Assembly: GCA_002127415.1 (NCBI GenBank)
Contig: MWJR01000136.1
Coordinates: 1 to 17,338, forward strand
Direction: 5' to 3'
Source of the DNA: Calditrichaeota bacterium AABM5.125.24
GTDB lineage: Bacteria > Electryoneota > AABM5-125-24 > Hatepunaeales > Hatepunaeaceae
DNA length: 17,338 nucleotides
Under the pieces are notes generated by a model. It was not told the DNA's origin. It saw only the letters and a list, made by a program, of their open reading frames with translations, and ran no database searches. Positions 12,663 to 17,338 of this stretch are shown here, in pieces (position 1 is the stretch's first letter; each line of letters opens with the position of its first letter). The position numbers were made by a program, and so were the translations under genes.

Positions 12663-12707
12663 AAAAAAATCCTGCAGGGTGAAAACCGTCGTTCTCACCC
12701 TGCAGGA
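12663..12707 (-). terminator. Intrinsic terminator of the hydrogenase operon
   Basis: On the - strand, TCCTGCAGGGTGA (12707-12695) pairs perfectly over 13 bp with TCACCCTGCAGGA (12682-12670) around a 12-base loop, followed directly by ATTTTTTTAT. It lies 35 bp after the stop codon of the maturation protease gene, so it ends the operon. Confidence 0.88.
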
Positions 12708-12741
12708 GAGAAAAATGAGACGGACTCGTAAATCCTGGCAA

Positions 12742-13254
12742 TCAGGTATTTACAGGAACACTGTCATCAACCGTCCTGGACTGAGTTTTGTTGATTATCT
12801 CCAGAATTCGGTGGACTATCCGGGGAAAGACCTCTTTCAGTTCCGGGGTGAACTCCTCCCCGAAAGAATAGGGGTCGGCCACCTCTATCCCCAGCACCTG
12901 CATTTGAGTCGGAGCATCCAGCTTGAGTTCTCGACTTAATCTCAACAGGGAGGGAAGGCCGGTGTAATGGGGAGAAGGGGCGGCCGGCAAACCCTTGAGC
13001 TCCTCCACCCCGACCTCGTGGACATAGCCGACCGGATGCGCCCCCGTCTTCACGGCATCCAGAATAATAACCCGATCATACCCCAGGATTAGGTCGATCA
13101 GGGCCAGGCCGAAGAGGGAACTTTCCTCTATGTGTAAATTGTCGGATGAAGGGAGATGATTCTTCAGCTCTCTGACTACACGGATGCCCACCCCGTCATC
13201 CCTGATCAAGGTATTTCCCAGGCCGAGGATAAGGGTTTTTATTGTTTCCGGCAT
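12742..13254 (-). CDS. Hydrogenase maturation protease (peptidase M52, HycI/HyaD/FrcD type)
   Basis: A 170-residue endopeptidase that removes the C-terminal peptide of the [NiFe] hydrogenase large subunit after nickel insertion. It shows the family N-terminus LILGLGNTLIRDDGVGIRV, with Asp20 at the place of the usual nickel-binding Glu/Asp, Asp66 in IILDAVKTG, and His96 in SPHYTGL. Together these match the three nickel ligands known from HybD. The ATG at 13254 lies 23 bp after the large subunit gene, and it is the last gene before the terminator. It is very probably the dedicated protease for the adjacent MvhA, whose C-terminus still carries a 26-residue extension. Confidence 0.93.
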   Translation of the reverse strand: MPETIKTLILGLGNTLIRDDGVGIRVVRELKNHLPSSDNLHIEESSLFGLALIDLILGYDRVIILDAVKTGAHPVGYVHEVGVEELKGLPAAPSPHYTGLPSLLRLSRELKLDAPTQMQVLGIEVADPYSFGEEFTPELKEVFPRIVHRILEIINKTQSRTVDDSVPVNT

Positions 13255-13277
13255 GAGCTGAACCCCAAAAATCCGGG

Positions 13278-14741
13278 TCAGGGCCTGTTCAACGTCTCTA
13301 CAAGTTCACCCTTTGAATTGTAGATATTAGCCACCAGTGGCATCTCTCCGGGCAGGGCGTGAGTGGCGCAGGCGTGACAGGGATCGTAGGGACGGAATGC
13401 CATCTCCACCATATTGAGGAGGCCGTCCGAGACTTTGCCCCCCTTGATCAACCCCTTGGCTGCCTTCTCCACCGACATACACATGGCGGCGTTGTTATTC
13501 ACGGTAGCCACTATGAGGTTGGCCTCGGTGATCAGTCCCTTTTCGTCGGTCTTGTAGTGATGAAAAAGGGTGCCCCGGGGGGCCTCCACCACGCCGATCC
13601 CCTCGATCGGTGTTTCAGTAGGTATATTACGAATATCGGGATTGGTAATTTCAGGATCCTGCGCCAGTTCCAGCATCTGTTCAGCGGCCTGGACGCACTC
13701 CACCAACCTGGCCCAGTGGAAGGCCAGGGTGTGGTGGGACGGCTTGCCACCCAGGGTCTCATACATCTTCTCATACTGGACCTGAGCCAGCGGGGTAGCC
13801 ATTCCGTCGGAGGCATTCAACCGCGCCAGGGGAGCTACGCGGAAAACCCCGGAATCTTCGCCGTCCACAAAGCCCTTCCAGCCCACCTTTTTAAGGTATG
13901 GAAATTTTGCATAAGACCAGGGCTCAACATGTTCCGAGATAAAATCCAGGTAATCCCGTGCCTTGAATTTTGCCGTTTCCTTCCCGTTGGGGTCCACGAC
14001 CCGGAGGTCACCATCGTAGAAGTTGACCTTGTTGTTCTCATCCACCAGCCCCATATAGTAGGTTCGGTGCTGATAGATGTCACCGACGACCAGATCGACG
14101 TATTCCTTGTTCTTAAGAACAATATCGTCGAAGAGCTGCAGGGCAAACTGGGAAAATTCCACCGCAAATTTGGCGGTCTCTTCAATCCCACTGCGATCTT
14201 CTTCCGTCAGCCCCTTGGAGACACCCCCCGGAAGTCCGAAGACAGGATGGATGACCTTGCCCGCCATTTTGGTCATAATCTCCCGGCATTCCCTCCTGAG
14301 GCGTATCACCTTACCGCCGATCTCGAGCCCCACTTTACCCAGCACCCCCAGAATATTGCGCTCCCCGGCGGGAGCCTGGGGCCCTACCACGAAATCCGGC
14401 CCGCCCAGGTAGAAGAAGTGCAGGGTGTGATCCTCCAGCGTAAAGATATTATACAACAATTCTCTTAGCTTCTTGGCCGTTGGGGTGGGTTCCACCTTGA
14501 ACAGGTCGTCCAGGGTCTTTGTTGAGGCCATGTGGTGTGCTGTGGGGCAGACGCCGCAGATCCTGGGGGTTATGCGCGGCATCTCCTCGGCCGGCCTCCC
14601 CACGCAGAACTGTTCAAACCCCCGCAACTCCGGAATCTGAAAATAGGCTTGCTTCACATCACCATTATCATCCAGAAAAATCTCTATCTTTCCGTGCCCC
14701 TCGAGCCGGGTAATGGGGTCTATGGTAATTCGTTCTCCCAT
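13278..14741 (-). CDS. mvhA: Group 3c-type [NiFe] hydrogenase large subunit (MvhA-like)
   Basis: A 487-residue catalytic subunit that oxidises H2. The N-terminus is ITIDPITRLEGHGKIEIF. The L1 motif RICGVCPTAHH supplies Cys62 and Cys65, and the L2 motif DPCHACATH supplies Cys455 and Cys458 as NiFe ligands. After His461 there are 26 more residues (from ALPGEMPLVANIY), the peptide expected to be cleaved on maturation. Second Cys codons are normal TGC/TGT, so no selenocysteine. The association with mvhG, mvhD and hdrA places it in group 3c (methyl-viologen-reducing, Hdr-linked). The ATG at 14741 lies 1 bp after the small subunit stop, with AAGGG before it, implying coupled translation. Confidence 0.94.
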   Translation of the reverse strand: MGERITIDPITRLEGHGKIEIFLDDNGDVKQAYFQIPELRGFEQFCVGRPAEEMPRITPRICGVCPTAHHMASTKTLDDLFKVEPTPTAKKLRELLYNIFTLEDHTLHFFYLGGPDFVVGPQAPAGERNILGVLGKVGLEIGGKVIRLRRECREIMTKMAGKVIHPVFGLPGGVSKGLTEEDRSGIEETAKFAVEFSQFALQLFDDIVLKNKEYVDLVVGDIYQHRTYYMGLVDENNKVNFYDGDLRVVDPNGKETAKFKARDYLDFISEHVEPWSYAKFPYLKKVGWKGFVDGEDSGVFRVAPLARLNASDGMATPLAQVQYEKMYETLGGKPSHHTLAFHWARLVECVQAAEQMLELAQDPEITNPDIRNIPTETPIEGIGVVEAPRGTLFHHYKTDEKGLITEANLIVATVNNNAAMCMSVEKAAKGLIKGGKVSDGLLNMVEMAFRPYDPCHACATHALPGEMPLVANIYNSKGELVETLNRP

Positions 14742-14742
14742 T

Positions 14743-15714
14743 TTATATCCCTTTCATATTTCTTCTTTTCAGGATGGATGAGGGCAGACTGAAGCGGTAG
14801 AAGGTTCCGGCCGGATCCACAATGGTATCCACGATCCGCTTAATCTCCTCCTCATCATTGGTGTCGAGCATGGATGCAAAAGCCGACAGGAATTTAGCCC
14901 CCATATCCTTCACCTGATCGGTGGGACCGAAGCATCCTCGGCAGGGCATATTTCCCTCGATGCAGCGCTCGCCACATCCTCCGCGAGTGGCGGGGCCCAT
15001 ACAGAGAAGTCCCTGCTCCAGAAAGCATTTTTCCGGATCGATCAGAATCTCGTAAGGTCTCTTGATCTCTTTGATCAACAGCTTTTCCGGCTTGGTCTCA
15101 TTCCGTTTGCAGGTATCACACAGGGATTTATTAGGGGAGAGGACGGAACCTTTGGGGGGCAGCTTTCCCTCCAGGATGGCGGTTACGGCATTCATTATTA
15201 AATCGGGAGGCGGAGCGCAGCCGGGAAGATAGTAATCCACATCAATAACCTGATCCAGGGAATTAACCGTATCGTAAATCTCCGGCAAAGTCAACTCACC
15301 CACTTCCGTCTCATAACTCACCTGTGGGATCACCTTGTCGGGATTGTCGGTGGAGGGGGTGGTCAGGTAGGCCCGGTTGACGATGGCGTTCCTGTCCCAG
15401 AAGTTGGCCAGTCCCGGTATCCCGCCCAGATGGGAGCAGGAGCCAAAGGCTACCACCAGTCCTGACTTTCTCCGCAACAGTTCGACCATCTCCTGCTGTT
15501 CCGAGGTTCTGACCGCTCCGTTGATGAAGGATACGGCGATGGAGCCGTCCTCCATTGCCTCCACGTCCTTCCTCTTAAAATCCAGCGCCACCGGCCAGAA
15601 GACGATGTCAACCGCCTCCACCACCTTGAGGATGTCTTCGGCAAGGTCAATCACCGCCTCCTCACAGCCGCCGCATGAGGCACACCAGTAAAAGGCGACC
15701 TTCGGTTTCGCCAT
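14743..15714 (-). CDS. mvhG: Group 3c-type [NiFe] hydrogenase small subunit (MvhG-like)
   Basis: A 323-residue iron-sulfur subunit carrying electrons from the NiFe site towards MvhD. The proximal cluster ligands are Cys11 and Cys14 (WCASCGGC), Cys93 (FGSCSHLGG) and the Cys of LPGCAPPPD. The C-terminal part adds CDTC, DPEKCFLEQGLLCMG and GGCGERCIEG...PCRGCFGP, which would hold two more clusters as in Mvh/Frh small subunits. There is no Tat signal, so the enzyme is cytoplasmic. The ATG at 15714 lies 1 bp after the mvhD stop, with AGGAGA 6 bases upstream inside mvhD. Confidence 0.93.
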   Translation of the reverse strand: MAKPKVAFYWCASCGGCEEAVIDLAEDILKVVEAVDIVFWPVALDFKRKDVEAMEDGSIAVSFINGAVRTSEQQEMVELLRRKSGLVVAFGSCSHLGGIPGLANFWDRNAIVNRAYLTTPSTDNPDKVIPQVSYETEVGELTLPEIYDTVNSLDQVIDVDYYLPGCAPPPDLIMNAVTAILEGKLPPKGSVLSPNKSLCDTCKRNETKPEKLLIKEIKRPYEILIDPEKCFLEQGLLCMGPATRGGCGERCIEGNMPCRGCFGPTDQVKDMGAKFLSAFASMLDTNDEEEIKRIVDTIVDPAGTFYRFSLPSSILKRRNMKGI

Positions 15715-15715
15715 C

Positions 15716-16144
15716 TCAATTCTCCTCAGTTCTTCCCCAGTTAAGGGGACCTAACTGTTTGATCTCTTCCGTGATCTCCTTCACTACCTTCGCATACCGC
15801 GCACCTTCGGCAGCCGAGACCCATTCCAGCCTCAGCCGTTCTTTTTCAATACCCAACTGTTCGATTAACTTGACCAGCAGGTTGTATCGTCGAACAGCCT
15901 TATAATTCCCCTCCTGGTAATGGCAATCCCCCGGGTGACAGCCGAAGATGACGACCCCGTCCGCCCCCCGTGAGAAGGCATTCAATACAAAGACGGGGTC
16001 CACTCGACCGGAGCACATCACCCGGATGGGGACCAGATTGGGGGGGTATTGAATACGGCTGGTGCCAGCCAGATCGGCGCCCTGGTAAGTGCACCAGCGG
16101 CACAGAAACCCCACCAGTTTGGGTTCAAAATCGTTGTCAGCCAT
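15716..16144 (-). CDS. mvhD: MvhD-like [2Fe-2S] electron-transfer subunit (hydrogenase delta subunit)
   Basis: A 142-residue protein of the methyl-viologen-reducing hydrogenase delta family, which passes electrons from the hydrogenase to HdrA. Five conserved cysteines are present: Cys15 and Cys18 (LCRWCTYQGAD), Cys44 (MCSGRVDP), Cys69 and Cys74 (FGCHPGDCHY). The ATG at 16144 is chosen because MADNDFEPKLVGFLC is the family N-terminus and GGAGA precedes it by 9 bases; a TTG at 16195 in the same frame would add 17 unrelated residues. Upstream, where hdrA would normally follow at short distance, lies the RAYT insertion, so the promoter or read-through for mvhD is uncertain. Confidence 0.92.
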   Translation of the reverse strand: MADNDFEPKLVGFLCRWCTYQGADLAGTSRIQYPPNLVPIRVMCSGRVDPVFVLNAFSRGADGVVIFGCHPGDCHYQEGNYKAVRRYNLLVKLIEQLGIEKERLRLEWVSAAEGARYAKVVKEITEEIKQLGPLNWGRTEEN

Positions 16145-16211
16145 GAAGTTATGTCTCCGGATATTTCTAAAATTTTGTTCTGTCCAGTTAAACAAAGATA
16201 TAAAAGTAAAA

Positions 16212-16258
16212 GTAGGGTGGGTGTAGCATCAGCGAAACCCACCAGACTGTCTGTCTAC
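16212..16258 (+). repeat. REP element, GTAG + hairpin + CTAC, downstream of the RAYT gene
   Basis: GTAG (16212-16215), then stem GGTGGGT (16216-16222) with ACCCACC (16237-16243), 14-base loop, and CTAC at 16255-16258. The 25 bp from 16223 to 16247 recur exactly at 16290-16314. Confidence 0.7.
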
Positions 16259-16278
16259 GTTTAAAGAAAAATGCAGAA

Positions 16279-16314
16279 GTGGGATGATTGTAGCATCAGC
16301 GAAACCCACCAGAC
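16279..16314 (+). repeat. Second, degenerate REP copy downstream of the RAYT gene
   Basis: It shares GTAGCATCAGCGAAACCCAC and five more bases (16290-16314) with the element at 16223. The left arm has decayed: only GTGGG (16279-16283) with CCCAC (16305-16309) still pair. It ends 4 bp from the RAYT stop codon. Confidence 0.65.
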
Positions 16315-16318
16315 CATA

Positions 16319-16861
16319 TCATTCAAAATCCATGAGTAACACATCTTTTTTTACATCTCCACCCCAATCTTCTGTGTAATACCCCCCTTTCACAAAGCTT
16401 GAAAAGCTACTATATTCCCACTCCCCGGGAGAACACACTAACCCATGTTTCACCGGATTGTAATGAATATAATCAAGATGAAGGTTTAAGTCATCTTGAT
16501 CTCGGATCAAATGTTCCCAAAATCTTCTCTGCCAAACCCCCTTTTCACCTTTCTTTCTCATGGATTCAGAGACATCTATTCTCCTGCCTTTAAGGTACTC
16601 TTTGGTGAAACTCGACTTAATATATTTCCATCTGATAGAAAAGTTGGATTCATCTTCTGGTAGCGTCCATACATAATGAAGATGATCGAGTAAGATCACA
16701 AAAGCTACAATTTCAAAGGGGTATTTGACCTGAACAGATCTTATGGTATTCTCCAACAACTTAATAGCTGCAGCGTCATTAAAAATAGGTCGCCGTTGAA
16801 AGGTAACAAGGGTGAAGAAATACATTCCACCTTTTTGATAAACCCTGTGATATTCTGCCAA
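16319..16861 (-). CDS. REP-associated tyrosine transposase (RAYT, Y1/IS200-like HUH family)
   Basis: A 180-residue Y1 transposase-family protein that nicks and joins single-stranded DNA at REP hairpins. It shows the N-terminus EYHRVYQKGGMYFFTLVTFQ typical of RAYTs, the HUH motif as DHLHYVW (His60, His62), the RAYT-specific WQRRFWEHLIRD, and the catalytic tyrosine helix DYIHYNPVKHGLV (probably Tyr131). All key residues are intact, so it may be active. The start is TTG at 16861 with AAAGGA (- strand, at 16868-16873) 6 bases before; an ATG 12 codons inside would lose the conserved N-terminus. A/T content is clearly higher than in the hydrogenase genes around it, suggesting separate origin. RAYTs are usually domesticated single-copy genes that maintain REP elements. 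Confidence 0.92.
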   Translation of the reverse strand: MAEYHRVYQKGGMYFFTLVTFQRRPIFNDAAAIKLLENTIRSVQVKYPFEIVAFVILLDHLHYVWTLPEDESNFSIRWKYIKSSFTKEYLKGRRIDVSESMRKKGEKGVWQRRFWEHLIRDQDDLNLHLDYIHYNPVKHGLVCSPGEWEYSSFSSFVKGGYYTEDWGGDVKKDVLLMDFE

Positions 16862-16876
16862 GGTTTGTCCTTTAAT

Positions 16877-16917
16877 AGCTTAAAGGGATGGGTTTCGTTT
16901 CTCTTCACCCATCCTAC
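16877..16917 (-). repeat. REP copy 1 upstream of the RAYT gene (41 bp)
   Basis: Identical over 41 bp to 16946-16986. Stem GGGATGGGT/ACCCATCC is followed by CTAC (16914-16917), so on the - strand it is GTAG plus hairpin. It lies 16 bp from the RAYT start codon, overlapping the region where its promoter or leader should be. Confidence 0.75.
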
Positions 16918-16945
16918 CTTCTACCCCTCTGCTCCCCAGCTCCTC

Positions 16946-16986
16946 AGCTTAAAGGGATGGGTTTCGTTTCTCTTCACCCATCCTAC
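16946..16986 (-). repeat. REP copy 2 upstream of the RAYT gene (41 bp)
   Basis: An exact duplicate of 16877-16917, 28 bp away, ending 7 bp before the hdrA stop codon. Direct tandem duplication of REP units next to the RAYT gene is the common arrangement in this family. Confidence 0.75.
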
Positions 16987-16993
16987 AATTCAA

Positions 16994-17338
16994 TCAATAG
17001 GCAAGCGCTCCTTCAAGTTCTGCCAGCAACTGTTCGTCCCTGAAGCTCTTCTGATAACTGGCACCCGAGGCGCAGGCGGCCACACAGGCTCCGCATCCCT
17101 TGCACAACGTCTCCTGTATCACGCTCACCTTCTTCTCTTCATCGAAACTGACGGCGTCGTATGGACAGACAGAGATACAGACCTTGCACCCGGCGCACAG
17201 TTCATCGTCGATGACACTGTAGATAGGTTCCATAGAGAAGATATCGCCGAGAGAAAGCACGGCTCCGGCCGCTCCGGCACCCTGAGCCACCGAATCGGGG
17301 ATGTCCTTGGGCGACTGACAGGCGCCGGCTATGAAGAT
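16994..17338 (-). CDS. hdrA: HdrA, heterodisulfide reductase/flavin-bifurcating subunit (partial, C-terminal part)
   Basis: Only the last 114 codons are in the window; the 5' part lies beyond base 17338. The fragment starts within FIAGACQSPKDIPDSVAQGA, the conserved motif near the end of the HdrA flavoprotein domain, and contains two 4Fe-4S ferredoxin motifs, CAGCKVCISVCP and CKGCGACVAACAS. It ends in a short acidic helix. HdrA carries the bifurcating FAD and accepts electrons from MvhD in Mvh-Hdr complexes, reducing ferredoxin and a disulfide or other acceptor together. A GTG at 17290 is internal and not the start, since the frame continues in conserved sequence to the edge. hdrB/hdrC are not visible here. 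Confidence 0.92.
   Translation of the reverse strand: MFIAGACQSPKDIPDSVAQGAGAAGAVLSLGDIFSMEPIYSVIDDELCAGCKVCISVCPYDAVSFDEEKKVSVIQETLCKGCGACVAACASGASYQKSFRDEQLLAELEGALAY

Larger units (their letters stand above)
16212..16986 (-). mobile_element. RAYT gene with flanking REP elements, inserted in the hydrogenase operon
   Basis: A transposase gene flanked by two REP-type repeats of one class on its 3' side and two identical 41-bp repeats of a second class on its 5' side. It fills the whole space between mvhD and hdrA, which are normally adjacent. No target-site duplication is obvious, as expected for HUH/Y1 enzymes. Confidence 0.7.

Noticed and set aside
12679..12939. Small + strand gene of 86 codons
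   Set aside because: It begins inside the operon terminator stem, runs antisense to the maturation protease, and shows no recognisable motif.
13354..13380. Selenocysteine in the hydrogenase large subunit
   Set aside because: The L2 motif DPCHACATH is encoded with ordinary Cys codons and no in-frame TGA.
13359..14468. A 369-codon open frame on the + strand opposite the hydrogenase large subunit gene
   Set aside because: It is antisense to a clearly conserved mvhA, its product shows no family motif, and long antisense frames are common opposite GC-rich genes.
16145..16195. Longer mvhD from a TTG at 16195
   Set aside because: The extra 17 residues are not part of the family and the ATG at 16144 fits the conserved N-terminus with GGAGA upstream.
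16877..16986. CRISPR array made of the two identical 41-bp repeats
   Set aside because: There are only two repeats with a 28-bp gap, no cas genes, and a REP architecture next to a RAYT gene.

Overview
The window reads as chromosome from an anaerobic, Gram-negative-type bacterium. A LolA-like lipoprotein chaperone and a lipobox peptidase imply an outer membrane. The gene strings ispE-spoVG-tRNA-Gln-prs-rplY-pth and rpsF-ssb-rpsR-rplI, frequent TTG/GTG starts, a tRNA without encoded CCA, and an Hdr-linked [NiFe] hydrogenase would suit an uncultured lineage near the FCB group or the former Deltaproteobacteria. The sequence alone does not settle the phylum.

Layout. (1) 1-5557, + strand: a palindromic repeat, then a closely packed housekeeping run: lolA-like, a UPF0104/LPG-synthase-type membrane protein, ispE, spoVG, tRNA-Gln(UUG), prs, rplY (CTC/TL5 type) and pth. 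(2) 5558-7842, +: a promoter and structured leader ahead of rpsF-ssb-rpsR-rplI, with palindromes inserted on both sides of rpsR. (3) 7843-10120, +: a lipoprotein S9 serine peptidase with a clear intrinsic terminator. (4) 10121-12740: a more AT-rich accessory stretch with a small cupin, a TauE/SafE permease (apparently with a CTG start) and APS kinase cysC, all on the - strand and separated by many hairpin repeats. (5) 17338-12742, - strand: hdrA (C-terminal part, cut by the window edge), an inserted REP-associated tyrosine transposase (RAYT), mvhD, mvhG, mvhA and a hydrogenase maturation protease, closed by an intrinsic terminator.

How it works together. The last block encodes a group 3c-type [NiFe] hydrogenase (MvhADG) whose electrons would pass through MvhD to HdrA for flavin-based electron bifurcation. 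The protease at the end of the operon would mature MvhA. HdrB and HdrC are not in the window. The cupin-TauE-CysC genes hint at sulfur compound handling, but no ATP sulfurylase is present.

The most unusual signal is the density of short hairpins carrying a GTAG tetranucleotide 5' of the stem (or CTAC 3' of it), the hallmark of REP elements. Two identical 41-bp copies lie directly upstream of the RAYT, a one-mismatch copy of their 31-bp core sits 6 kb away beside the cupin gene, and other sequence classes of the same architecture occur between genes. The RAYT unit separates hdrA from mvhD, which are normally adjacent. I did not find a convincing wholly new multi-gene system.
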